A stretch of DNA of 64,000 nt from Mesorhizobium jarvisii (lineage in GTDB: Bacteria; Pseudomonadota; Alphaproteobacteria; Rhizobiales; Rhizobiaceae), in contig NZ_QZXA01000002.1 of assembly GCF_003601985.1 (NCBI RefSeq), positions 310,001 to 374,000 on the forward strand. Direction: 5' to 3'. A program made the position numbers and the translations under genes. Below the pieces are notes generated by a model. The model did not search any database. It was not told where the DNA came from and worked only from the letters and a program-made list of their open reading frames with translations. Shown here piece by piece: positions 11,513 to 19,680 of the stretch; position 1 is the first letter of the stretch; each line of letters opens with the position of its first letter.

Positions 11513-12292
11513 TCAAGAGGAAAGCGCTACGGAAGCGACGAGAAGCACCGCGATTTCGCTGACCTGCTGCAGGGCACCGATCGTGTCGCCGGTCTGGCCA
11601 CCGATCTGGTTGAGGCAAAGGGCATGGAAGGCGGCAAAGAGCAGGCCAAGCAGGATGAGCGCGGCAATGGCGCCACCGGCTCCGAGCAGGAGCAGCGGGA
11701 TCGCGCCGAGCACGGCCCCGGCGATGGCAGTTTCAAGCGAGACGGTACCGGCGCCGGCCGAGAGGCCGTCAGACCGCGCCGGCGGCAAGAGGTGCATGAA
11801 GACGCCCAGCACGCCGCGCGAGGCCGCATGCGCGGCAACAAGGGCAAAGAGAGCCTGGGTGGGATCCACCAGTTCCGAAAGCACGTTCCAGCGGATCAGC
11901 AGCGACAGCGCCAGCGCCATGGCACCATAGGCGCCGATGCGGCTGTCGCGCATGATGTCGAGTTTGCGGCCGCGCGACTTGCCGCCACCAAAGCCGTCCG
12001 CGACGTCGGACAGTCCATCCTCGTGCAGGCAGCCGGTGGTGATCACGGTTGCAACGAGGGCAAGTGCCGCCGCCGGCCCCATGGCAAGGCCGAACCGTTC
12101 CGCCGTGGCAAAGACGATGGCGCCGATCAGCCCGACAAGGAGGCCGGCGACCGGTGCGGCCCAGATCGCGGCGGCAAGGCCGCGGCCGCGAAAGTCGAGG
12201 TCGGGCAAAGGCAGGCGGGTGAAGAAGACCAGGCAGAGCGCGACGTCGTCGAGGATTTGCCGGGGCGAAAGGGTCAAATTCGGGAGCTTCAT
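11513..12292 (-). CDS. cobS: Adenosylcobinamide-GDP ribazoletransferase (cobalamin synthase)
   Basis: This integral membrane enzyme (CobV in the P. denitrificans scheme) joins adenosylcobinamide-GDP to alpha-ribazole to complete cobalamin. The 259-residue sequence has several hydrophobic helices and the conserved acidic segment HEDGLSDVADGFGGGKS followed by IMRDSRIGAYG, which binds the metal and substrate. A beginning such as ALCLVFFTRLPLP is typical of the family. Its start overlaps the cobB stop by four bases, which suggests coupled translation. Confidence 0.96.
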   Translation of the reverse strand: MKLPNLTLSPRQILDDVALCLVFFTRLPLPDLDFRGRGLAAAIWAAPVAGLLVGLIGAIVFATAERFGLAMGPAAALALVATVITTGCLHEDGLSDVADGFGGGKSRGRKLDIMRDSRIGAYGAMALALSLLIRWNVLSELVDPTQALFALVAAHAASRGVLGVFMHLLPPARSDGLSAGAGTVSLETAIAGAVLGAIPLLLLGAGGAIAALILLGLLFAAFHALCLNQIGGQTGDTIGALQQVSEIAVLLVASVALSS

Positions 12293-13608
12293 GCACTGGC
12301 CCTCGCTATCGCATGGAAGAAGGTACCGCTGACATGACCACGCCGGTAGCCGGAAGCGCCGATCGGATTGCCCTGGCCGTCGGCAAGGTCGGCCAGAGGC
12401 TCGTCATTGCCGGTGGCCGTCATCTGCGCATAGTGGAATTCATGGCCGCGGATCAGCGCGCCTTGCGCGCCCAGCGGGCAATCGGCGCGCAACCGCGCCT
12501 CGCGATAGCCGAGATTCATCTTTCTCTTGGCGAAGCTGGTGGCATGGCCGAGCAGGCCAAGCATTCCGTGCGTCTCGCCGGAGGCATCCTCCAGCGCTTC
12601 CCCAAGCACCATGAAGCCGCCGCACTCGCCATGGATGGGCCTGGTCGCGCCGAAACGCGCCATTCCGGCATGGAAATTCGCAGCAGCGGCAAGCTTGCCG
12701 GCGTGAAGCTCGGGGTAGCCGCCGGGCAACCAGCAGACGTCGCAACTGTCGTCGGGCGCCTCGTCGGCGAGCGGCGAGAACGGAACGATCTCCGCGCCGG
12801 CCTTGCGCCAATAGGCGGCAACGTGCGGGTAAAGGAAAGTAAAGGCGCCATCCTCGGCGAGCGCGATGCGTTGACCGGGCGGCTGCAGCGCGTCGGCGAA
12901 GCCGCCAGCCGCCGGAGCGAGGGGCGTCGCCAGCCTCATCACGGCATCGAGGTCGAGCGACTTCTCCGCCATGTCGGCCAGCCGGTCGAGATGCGCCATC
13001 AGATCATCATACTCGCCAGCCTGGACGAGGCCGAGATGCCGTTCGGGCAGGTTCAGCGTGGGATCGCGCAAGATGGCGCCGACGACAGGCAGGCCGATCG
13101 CCTCGATGGCGTCGCCTGACAGCTTGCGATGGCGTTCGCTGCCCAGCCGGTTGAGCACGACGCCGGCCATGCGCACATCCGGATCGTAGGTGGCGAAGCC
13201 CTTGGCGACAGCGGCCGCCGTGGTCGACTGGCCCGACACGTCGAGCACCAGCAGCACCGGCAGGCCGTAGAGCCGGGCAAGGTCGGCGGCAGAACCGGTT
13301 CGCCCAGGCGCGGCCGGAATGCCGTCGAACAGGCCCATGGCGCTTTCGAGGATGACGAAATCGGTGTCGTCGGCCTGTTGCGCGGCCAGCGCATTGAGCA
13401 GCGACGGCGGCATGGCCCAGCTGTCGAGATTGACGCCGGACAGGCCGGTGGCGGCGGTGTGGAAACCGGGGTCGATATAGTCGGGGCCGGATTTGGCGCC
13501 GCGCACCTTCAGGCCGCGCCGGGTGAGCGCGCGCAAGATGCCGATGGTGACGCTGGTCTTGCCCGAGCCGGAGCGCGGCGCGCCGATGATGATGGCGCGG
13601 GCGGTCAT
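12289..13608 (-). CDS. cobB: Cobyrinate a,c-diamide synthase
   Basis: CobB amidates the a and c side chains of (hydrogeno)cobyrinate using glutamine and ATP. The 439-residue protein has a P-loop-like ATP site near the N-terminus (APRSGSGKTSVTIGI, residues 10-24), a dethiobiotin-synthetase-like domain with ESAMGLFDG, and a C-terminal class I glutamine amidotransferase domain with the Cys nucleophile in GECGGFMVLGE and a His near GHVSGTFFH. It overlaps cobA upstream and cobS downstream by four bases each. The cobaltochelatase subunit CobN is in the same cluster, which fits the aerobic pathway. Confidence 0.96.
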   Translation of the reverse strand: MTARAIIIGAPRSGSGKTSVTIGILRALTRRGLKVRGAKSGPDYIDPGFHTAATGLSGVNLDSWAMPPSLLNALAAQQADDTDFVILESAMGLFDGIPAAPGRTGSAADLARLYGLPVLLVLDVSGQSTTAAAVAKGFATYDPDVRMAGVVLNRLGSERHRKLSGDAIEAIGLPVVGAILRDPTLNLPERHLGLVQAGEYDDLMAHLDRLADMAEKSLDLDAVMRLATPLAPAAGGFADALQPPGQRIALAEDGAFTFLYPHVAAYWRKAGAEIVPFSPLADEAPDDSCDVCWLPGGYPELHAGKLAAAANFHAGMARFGATRPIHGECGGFMVLGEALEDASGETHGMLGLLGHATSFAKRKMNLGYREARLRADCPLGAQGALIRGHEFHYAQMTATGNDEPLADLADGQGNPIGASGYRRGHVSGTFFHAIARASA

Positions 13609-14423
13609 GCCTGCCCCGTCAGTGCCGCGCGCATGGCGACGATGCCGCCGACGACGATCAGCGCCGGCGAGGTCAGCCCTGCTGCGGCCGCTTCCTCGGC
13701 GATTGTGGCGAGCGTAGCGACGACGGTCCGCTCCTGCGGCGTGGTGGCGGCGACGATCACCGCCGCCGGCGTCGATGGAGCCAGCCCGCCGTCGAGCAGA
13801 GCTGCCGCGATCAAAGGCAAATTGGCCATGCCCATATAGACCACGACTGGCTGGCCGGTGCGGGCGATCGCCGCCCAGTCGATGTCGTCTTCGGTGCCGG
13901 CGGCGTGGCCGGTCGCCAGGATCACCGCCTTGTTGATGCCGCGCATGGTGGCCGGGATGCCGGTGGCGGCGAGCGCGCTCAGGCCGGATGTCAGGCCCGG
14001 CAGCACGCGGAATGGAATGGTTTCGCGTGCGAGCGCCAAGGCTTCTTCGCCGCCACGACCGAAAATATAGGGATCGCCGCCCTTGAGCCTGATAACGCGG
14101 CGGCCTTCGCGCGCCAGCCGGACCAGCAGAGCGGTGATGTCATCCTGCTTCATCGACGGCTGGCCGCCGCGCTTGCCGGCAAAGAACAGCTCGGCGTTTG
14201 CGGCAACGGCGACGACATCCGGCGAGACCAGCGCGTCGTAGACCAGCGCGTCCGCCTCGGCCAAAGCCGCCAGCACTTCCAGCGTCAGGCAGCCGGGGTC
14301 GCCGGGACCGGCGCCGGCCAGCCAGACATGGCCCGGCTCCAGTGGGCGCGGCTTGAAGTTCAGCCGGGCGAGCGCCTGTTCGAGCGTGGCGTTGCCGCCG
14401 TTGTTTTTGCTGCTGCCGCTCAC
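13605..14423 (-). CDS. cobA: Uroporphyrinogen-III C-methyltransferase
   Basis: This SAM-dependent enzyme methylates uroporphyrinogen III at C2 and C7 to make precorrin-2, the branch point towards cobalamin and siroheme. The protein has [12 protein letters not shown] near the N-terminus, [16 protein letters not shown] in the middle and GLTSGLSA, all diagnostic. The start is a GTG at 14423 that overlaps the cobM stop (GTGA), giving 272 residues; the open frame continues upstream but there translates Arg-rich shadow sequence of cobM. It is the single-domain form, without the CysG oxidase part. The stop overlaps the cobB start. Confidence 0.95.
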   Translation of the reverse strand: MSGSSKNNGGNATLEQALARLNFKPRPLEPGHVWLAGAGPGDPGCLTLEVLAALAEADALVYDALVSPDVVAVAANAELFFAGKRGGQPSMKQDDITALLVRLAREGRRVIRLKGGDPYIFGRGGEEALALARETIPFRVLPGLTSGLSALAATGIPATMRGINKAVILATGHAAGTEDDIDWAAIARTGQPVVVYMGMANLPLIAAALLDGGLAPSTPAAVIVAATTPQERTVVATLATIAEEAAAAGLTSPALIVVGGIVAMRAALTGQA

Positions 14424-15184
14424 AATCCGTCCCGTCCGCGAAAACGCCGCTGATAGTGGGCGTCGTACAATGAACTTTCGCCGAAACCTTCCGCCGCCAG
14501 TGAGCGGCCGACGAAGATGATCGCGGTGCGCTCCATCGGATCGGCGGCCAGCTGCGCCTCGATCGTTTCCAGCGTACCGGTCAGCACCCGCTCGTCCGGC
14601 CAGGAGGCGCGGAAGACGATCGCCACCGGACAATCGCCGCCATAATGCGGCGTCAATTCGGCGACGACGCGGTCGATGGCGTGGATGGCAAGATGAATGG
14701 CGAGCGTGGCGCCGGTGCGGCCGAAGCCTGCCAGCGTTTCGCCGGGCGGCATTTTTGAAGCGCGGCCGGAGACGCGGGTCAGCACCAGGCTTTGCGCGAC
14801 TTCGGGAATGGTCAGCTCGCGGCGAAGTGCTGCGGCGGCTGCAGCGAAGGAGGGGACGCCTGGCGTCAGCGTGTAGGGTATGCCGTGCTTTTCCAGCCGG
14901 CGGATCTGTTCGGCAACCGCGCTCCACACCGACAGGTCGCCGGAATGCAGGCGGGCGACGTCGTGGCCTGCCTTGTGGGCCTCGACATAGGCCGCCTCGA
15001 TCTCGTCGAGCGACATCGGCGCGGTGTCGATCAGCTTTGTTCCCGGCGCGCAATGCTGCAGCAATTCTGGCGCGACGATCGAGCCGGCATGCAGGCAGAC
15101 CGGGCAGCTTGCCAGCAGCCTGGCGCCGCGCAGCGTGATGAGGTCGGCGGCACCCGGACCGGCGCCGATGAAATGAACGGTCAT
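14420..15184 (-). CDS. cobM: Precorrin-4 C11-methyltransferase
   Basis: CobM adds the methyl group at C11 of precorrin-4 to give precorrin-5. The 254-residue sequence is a tetrapyrrole methylase with [49 protein letters not shown] and [12 protein letters not shown], the last being typical of CobM/CbiF. It sits between cobE and cobA with four-base overlaps on both sides, so ribosomes probably pass directly between these genes. Confidence 0.96.
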   Translation of the reverse strand: MTVHFIGAGPGAADLITLRGARLLASCPVCLHAGSIVAPELLQHCAPGTKLIDTAPMSLDEIEAAYVEAHKAGHDVARLHSGDLSVWSAVAEQIRRLEKHGIPYTLTPGVPSFAAAAAALRRELTIPEVAQSLVLTRVSGRASKMPPGETLAGFGRTGATLAIHLAIHAIDRVVAELTPHYGGDCPVAIVFRASWPDERVLTGTLETIEAQLAADPMERTAIIFVGRSLAAEGFGESSLYDAHYQRRFRGRDGL

Positions 15185-15567
15185 GGCGCGTCTCCGCTGA
15201 TGGCGATGGCGCAGGTGACCGGGCCAAGCATGATGCGATGGCCAAGCAGTTTTGCGCCGGCGCCGGCCACGGCAAGGGCGGATGCCTCGGAAACCGAGGG
15301 CGTGCCGGCGACTTCTTGCGACAGGTCGGAGTGGCTCAGCGTTTCCTCCGAGACGCCCCGAAGAGCCGCGTCATCGACGATGATGACCGGAAGGTTCAAC
15401 GCGCGGCCGGCGGCGGCAATAGCTGCTTCATCCTTCTTAAGTGCGGCGGTGGCCAGTGCGGAAAGCGCCGTCATGGCCAGCCCATGCGCTTCCAGAGCGG
15501 TTTCAATCGCGGCAAGCACGTCTTCAACGCCAACGCCTTTTCGGCTGCCGATGCCCGCTACCATCAT
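15181..15567 (-). CDS. cobE: Cobalamin biosynthesis protein CobE (CbiG C-terminal-like)
   Basis: A 128-residue protein starting [12 protein letters not shown], which is the beginning of the CobE/CbiG C-terminal domain. It keeps the family pattern of AGIGSRKG, a Lys-rich alpha segment and a late [15 protein letters not shown] stretch (here [15 protein letters not shown]). CobE is essential in P. denitrificans but its chemistry is not settled; the related CbiG opens the ring A lactone. The ATG at 15567 is preferred because it gives the ATGA overlap with cobL seen at neighbouring junctions; an in-frame ATG at 15585 would add six residues. Confidence 0.88.
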   Translation of the reverse strand: MMVAGIGSRKGVGVEDVLAAIETALEAHGLAMTALSALATAALKKDEAAIAAAGRALNLPVIIVDDAALRGVSEETLSHSDLSQEVAGTPSVSEASALAVAGAGAKLLGHRIMLGPVTCAIAISGDAP

Positions 15568-16799
15568 GGCTTCACCCAACTCCATTGGGTGACCGGCATG
15601 GCCGGCCGCCAGGCCTGCATCGAGCCGACCGGCGAGGCACGCGATATGTTTATCCGGATGAGGTCACCACCAAGCTTTGTGTGCTGCGCGAGAAGCAGGG
15701 CTTCCATCTCCAGCGTGACTGCATTGGCGACGAGCCGGCCGCCGGAACGCAGCGCCTTGATGGCAGCGTTCAACACGCCGGTATCGCTGCCGCCGCCGCC
15801 GATGAAGATCGCGTCCGGCGTGTCCAGCCTGGCCAGCGCCTTGGGTGCGCTGCCTTCCACCACGACAAGGCCGGGAACGCCACAGGCGGCGGCGTTGCGG
15901 TGGATGCGGGCGGCGCGGCCCGGATCGGCTTCGATGGCGATCGTGCGCATCAAGGGGTGGGCGAGCATCCATTCGATGCCGATGGAGCCCGAGCCGGCGC
16001 CGATGTCCCACAGCAATTCGCCGCGCCTCGGCGCCAGTGACGACAGGGTGACGGCGCGGATTTCGCGTTTGGTGATCTGGCCGTCATGGTCGAACAGATG
16101 ATCGGCAAGACCAACCGTGAGTGGCAGGATGCGGGCTTGCGGATCCGAATCAATTTCTATGGCCAGCACATTGAGCGGATTGATGTTTTCGAGGTCGAAG
16201 GCATCGGCACGAGTTGAGCGCTGGTTCTCCCTTGGACCGCCCAGAGCTTCCAGAACCGTCAAGCGCGAGGCGCCGAAATCGAGCTCGGTGAGCAAGCGGG
16301 CAATCGCAGCTGGCATTTCGGCATCCGACGTCAGCGCCAGGATGCGTGCTTCGGGCTGCAGCAGTGGCCGGATCAGGTCGAGCGGCCGGCCATGCAGCGA
16401 GACGATCTCGATATGCTGCAGCGCCCAGCCAAGGCGGGCGGCGGCCAGCGAAACGGCCGACGGCGCGGGGATGACATGCATCTCCCGGGGCTTGACCTTG
16501 CGGGCGAGGGTGGCGCCGACGCCGTGAAAAAAAGGATCACCGGAGGCGAGCACACAGACGTTCCTGCCGGCAAGCGCCAGCACATCGGCCATGCCGGCAT
16601 CGAAAGGAACCGGCCAGGGCCGCGGCTCGCCCTTGGTGAAGGACGCGACCAGCGCCAGATGCCGCTTGCCGCCGAAGATGATCTCGGCCTTGGCAATCCG
16701 CTGCTTGGCCTCGTCGCCGAGACCCGCTAAACCGTCCTCGCCGATGCCGATCACCGTCAGCCATTTCGGCCTGGCGCGGCGCGAACTTTCAGCAGGCAT
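15564..16799 (-). CDS. cobL: Precorrin-6Y C5,15-methyltransferase (decarboxylating)
   Basis: A bifunctional enzyme that methylates C5 and C15 of precorrin-6B and decarboxylates the ring C acetate. The N-terminal half is a tetrapyrrole methylase (LTVIGIGEDGLAGL, LASGDPFFHGVG); the C-terminal half is a class I SAM methyltransferase with motif I LWDIGAGSGSIGIEW and a later IFIGGGGSD. From the ATG at 16799 it has 411 residues. That start codon overlaps the divergent cobK start region. In-frame ATGs at 16814 and 16904 exist but give an untypical extension. It is separated from cobJ by the inverted cobK. Confidence 0.93.
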   Translation of the reverse strand: MPAESSRRARPKWLTVIGIGEDGLAGLGDEAKQRIAKAEIIFGGKRHLALVASFTKGEPRPWPVPFDAGMADVLALAGRNVCVLASGDPFFHGVGATLARKVKPREMHVIPAPSAVSLAAARLGWALQHIEIVSLHGRPLDLIRPLLQPEARILALTSDAEMPAAIARLLTELDFGASRLTVLEALGGPRENQRSTRADAFDLENINPLNVLAIEIDSDPQARILPLTVGLADHLFDHDGQITKREIRAVTLSSLAPRRGELLWDIGAGSGSIGIEWMLAHPLMRTIAIEADPGRAARIHRNAAACGVPGLVVVEGSAPKALARLDTPDAIFIGGGGSDTGVLNAAIKALRSGGRLVANAVTLEMEALLLAQHTKLGGDLIRINISRASPVGSMQAWRPAMPVTQWSWVKP

Positions 16800-16800
16800 G

Positions 16801-17562
16801 ATGACCCACCGCATTCTGATCCTCGGCGGCACCACGGAAGCCCGGCAACTGGCCGGCAAACTGGCGGTACGCGCTTCGGTCACGCTGTCTCTGGCCGGCC
16901 GCACCGAAAGCCCGGTCGCGCAAGGCGTGCCCGTGCGAAGCGGAGGCTTTGGCGGCGCCGAGGGGCTGGCGGCCTATCTCAGGGAGGCCGGCACCGACCT
17001 GATGATCGACGCCACGCATCCTTACGCGGCGCGAATCTCCGCCAATGCCGCGCAAGCGGCGCGGTTGACCGGCGTGCCGATCCTTGCTTTGCGCCGTCCG
17101 GGCTGGGAGCCGGTCGATGGCGACCGCTGGACTGAGGTCGATACAACAAGCGACGCCGCGCAAACGGCTGGTCTGGCGCCGCGGCGCGTCTTCCTGGCGC
17201 TTGGCCGGCAAGAGGTTGCCGCTTTCGAAGCAGCCCCCCAGCATCACTACCTCATTCGCAGCGTCGATCCCGTCGAGCCGAAGCTGGCCGTGCCGGATGT
17301 GAGCTATCTGCTGGCTCGCGGACCGTTTGGCGAGGCGGAAGAACGCGCGCTGCTCGAAGAGCACCGCATCGAAGTCGTCGTGTCCAAGAACAGCGGCGGC
17401 GCCGCCACTTACGGCAAGATTGCCGCCGCGCGGGCGCTTGGCATCGACGTGGTCATGGTCCGCAGGCCTGATCTGCCGGACGTGCCTTCGGCTGAAACCG
17501 TCGATGAGCTCGCCGCAATGGTCGATCATTTTGTCGAGCCTGCTGCAGAACGAGGCGTGTAG
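16801..17562 (+). CDS. cobK: Precorrin-6A reductase
   Basis: CobK reduces precorrin-6A to 6B with NADPH. The protein begins MTHRILILGGTTEARQLAGKL and carries IDATHPYAARIS and VVSKNSGG, all diagnostic of the CobK/CbiJ family. It is the only cob gene on the plus strand. Tandem ATGs at 16798 and 16801 are possible; AGCAGG at 16791-16796 fits the second better. Its start overlaps the divergent cobL start and its last 37 bases overlap the 3' end of convergent cobJ, so it has no private intergenic DNA. Its promoter must lie inside cobL, or it is transcribed antisense to the operon. Confidence 0.94.
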   Translation: MTHRILILGGTTEARQLAGKLAVRASVTLSLAGRTESPVAQGVPVRSGGFGGAEGLAAYLREAGTDLMIDATHPYAARISANAAQAARLTGVPILALRRPGWEPVDGDRWTEVDTTSDAAQTAGLAPRRVFLALGRQEVAAFEAAPQHHYLIRSVDPVEPKLAVPDVSYLLARGPFGEAEERALLEEHRIEVVVSKNSGGAATYGKIAAARALGIDVVMVRRPDLPDVPSAETVDELAAMVDHFVEPAAERGV

Positions 17563-18290
17563 ACCAGCGCCGGTTTGTCGCCGCGCTTGATGATGCGGGT
17601 TTCCGGCGAGCCGATGATGATGCAGGTCGCCATGTCGGCCTTTTGCGCGTCGGCGTCAGCCAGCAGATAAACTTCGATGCGCTCGTCCGGACGGCCGGCG
17701 GCGCGGCCGAAAATGACAGGCGTGGTGCCGGGCAGGATCGCGGTCAGGCATTCGAAGGCGCGGCCGAGTTGCCAGGGGCGCGCCTTGCTGATCGGGTTGT
17801 AGAGCGCAATGACGAAGCCAGCGCCGGCAGCTGCCAGAAGGCGCAGTTCGATCAGCTCCCAGGGTTTCAGATTGTCGGAAAGCGAGATGGCGCAGAAATC
17901 ATGGCCGAGCGGCGCACCGATGCGGGCGGCGACGGCGAGCATCGCGGTGATGCCGGGTACGACGGCGACATCGACGGCGCGCCATTCGGCCGGTCCGGCC
18001 TCGATCGCCTCGCAGACGGCGGCCGCCATGGCAAAGACGCCGGGATCGCCGCCGGAAACCACGGCGACGTCGTGGCCCTCGGCGGCCTTGATCAAGGCAT
18101 CCTTGGAGCGGGCGAGTTCCTCGCGATTGTCGGAGGCGACGCGGGTCTGGTCCGGGCGCAGGTCCAGCCGGTCGAGATAAGGTTTATAGCCGTAGAAGAA
18201 TTTCGCCTCGGCCACGGCACGGCTGGCTTCCGGGGTGACCTGGTCGGTATTGCCAGGCCCGAGGCCGATGACAGTGAGACGGCCGCTCAT
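17526..18290 (-). CDS. cobJ: Precorrin-3B C17-methyltransferase
   Basis: CobJ methylates C17 of precorrin-3B and causes ring contraction to precorrin-4. The 254-residue tetrapyrrole methylase shows VIGLGPGNTDQVTPEA, VVSGGDPGVFAMAAAVCE, VVPGITAMLAVAAR and ALYNPISKARPWQLG, the last typical of CobJ/CbiH. It overlaps cobI by four bases upstream. Its 3' end overlaps the opposing cobK. Confidence 0.96.
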   Translation of the reverse strand: MSGRLTVIGLGPGNTDQVTPEASRAVAEAKFFYGYKPYLDRLDLRPDQTRVASDNREELARSKDALIKAAEGHDVAVVSGGDPGVFAMAAAVCEAIEAGPAEWRAVDVAVVPGITAMLAVAARIGAPLGHDFCAISLSDNLKPWELIELRLLAAAGAGFVIALYNPISKARPWQLGRAFECLTAILPGTTPVIFGRAAGRPDERIEVYLLADADAQKADMATCIIIGSPETRIIKRGDKPALVYTPRSAAGSTK

Positions 18291-19045
18291 GCCTGCGCTC
18301 CCAGCGCGCCGGGCCGGCCTGACCAGCCGGCGACCAGTACAATGGCGAAGTAGGGGGCCTTGTCGTCCTGTTTGTCGGCGAGCTTCATCGAGACGCTGCC
18401 GGCCATGGTGCCGCGCTCGACATAGACGGCGCGCGTCAGCTTGCCGGTGGCCTCCAGCGCCCGCCTGATCTTGGGCAGATTGCGGCCGACCTTCATGATG
18501 ACGGCGGCATCGGTGTCGGCCAGCCGGCGCGTCAGTTCGAACTCGCTCATCGTGCCGGGCAGCACGGTCAGCACATCGTCGCCCTGGACGATCGGCACAC
18601 CGGTCTGCGACCAGCAGCCGGACATTGCGGTGACGCCGGGGATGACCTCGGTCGGGAAACGATGGGCGAGGCGCACATGCAGATGCATGTAGGAGCCGTA
18701 GAACAGCGGGTCGCCCTCGGACAGGACGGCAACCATCCTGCCGGCTTCGAGATGTTCGGCGACCTTTTGCGCCGACTCCTCGTAGAAACCGGTGATCTGC
18801 GAGCGGTAGTCGTCGTGATCCTTGTCGATCTCGGTTGTGACGGGATAGAGCAGCGGCAGTTCCAGCATGTCCGGCCGGAAGCGCGCCTCGACGATGGCGC
18901 GCGCGTTGCTGTTGTTGCCGCGCTTGGCGAAATAGGCGACGACATCGGCCTCGGCCAAGGCCCGCGCGGCCTTCAGCGTCAACAGTTCAGGATCGCCGGG
19001 ACCGGTGCCGACGCCGACAAGGCGGCCTTTTGCAAGCGCGTTCAC
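18287..19045 (-). CDS. cobI: Precorrin-2 C20-methyltransferase
   Basis: CobI methylates precorrin-2 at C20 to give precorrin-3A. Motifs are GVGTGPGDPELLTLKA, LSEGDPLFYGSYMHLH, VIPGVTAMSGC and KVGRNLPKIRRAL. The start is the GTG at 19045, which overlaps the cobH stop as GTGA and yields 252 residues, the family's usual length. The frame stays open further upstream, but that part is a shadow of cobH. Its 3' end overlaps the cobJ start as ATGA. Confidence 0.95.
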   Translation of the reverse strand: MNALAKGRLVGVGTGPGDPELLTLKAARALAEADVVAYFAKRGNNSNARAIVEARFRPDMLELPLLYPVTTEIDKDHDDYRSQITGFYEESAQKVAEHLEAGRMVAVLSEGDPLFYGSYMHLHVRLAHRFPTEVIPGVTAMSGCWSQTGVPIVQGDDVLTVLPGTMSEFELTRRLADTDAAVIMKVGRNLPKIRRALEATGKLTRAVYVERGTMAGSVSMKLADKQDDKAPYFAIVLVAGWSGRPGALGAQA

Positions 19046-19680
19046 AGGCCGGGCCTCGCCAGCGAATTGAGCGCTGCGGCGGTCATGGCGCTGCCGCCAA
19101 GCCTGCCGCGCACGATGGCGTAGGGTACGCCATAGGAATTCTCTGCCAGCGCATCCTTCGATTCGGCCGCACCGACGAAGCCGACCGGCATGCCGATGAT
19201 GGCCGCCGGCTTCGGTGCGCCGTCGCGCAATTTTTCCAGGAGGTAGAAGAGTGCGGTCGGCGCATTGCCGATGGCGACGACCGAACCGCCCATACGCTCG
19301 CCCCACAGGTCGATCGCGGCGGCGGAGCGGGTGTTGCCAATCTCCCTGGCGATGTCGTGCGTGCGCGGGTCGCGCAGCGTGCAGATCACCTCGTTGCCGG
19401 CCGGTAGCCTGGCGCGGGTGACGCCATGGGAGACCATCTCCGCGTCGCAGAAGATCGGCGCGCCGGCGGCAAGAGCCTTGCGCGCGGCGGAGACGAAGTC
19501 GGGCGAAAAGACGAAATGGCTTGATGCTTCGACCTGGCCGCAGGCATGGATCATGCGGGTCGCCACATCGGCCTCGGCGTCGGAAAAGCGCGACAGGTCG
19601 GCCTCGGCACGGATAATGGCGAAGGAGCGCTCGTAGATCGCTGTGCCGTCGTGGATGTAGTCGTAGGCGGCCATGCTCAT
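19042..19680 (-). CDS. cobH: Precorrin-8X methylmutase
   Basis: CobH moves the methyl group from C11 to C12 to make hydrogenobyrinate, the last step of corrin ring formation. The 212-residue sequence contains RMIHACGQVEAS with the catalytic His, GAPIFCDAEMVSHGV, GNAPTALFYLLE and GMPVGFVGAAESKDAL, all strong family signatures. It lies between cobG and cobI with four-base overlaps on each side. Confidence 0.97.
   Translation of the reverse strand: MSMAAYDYIHDGTAIYERSFAIIRAEADLSRFSDAEADVATRMIHACGQVEASSHFVFSPDFVSAARKALAAGAPIFCDAEMVSHGVTRARLPAGNEVICTLRDPRTHDIAREIGNTRSAAAIDLWGERMGGSVVAIGNAPTALFYLLEKLRDGAPKPAAIIGMPVGFVGAAESKDALAENSYGVPYAIVRGRLGGSAMTAAALNSLARPGL

Noticed and set aside
10473..12292. 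Reading cobS/cobT as the cobaltochelatase subunits of the same names
   Set aside because: The sequences are the phosphoribosyltransferase and the membrane cobalamin synthase; neither shows an AAA+ ATPase or VWA domain.
14424..15275. N-terminal extension of the cobA frame (also similar extensions for cobI and cobW)
   Set aside because: The upstream parts are Arg-rich out-of-frame readings of cobM, cobH and the DUF1636 gene; GTG starts at 14423 and 19045 and the ATG at 25609 fit family lengths and junctions.
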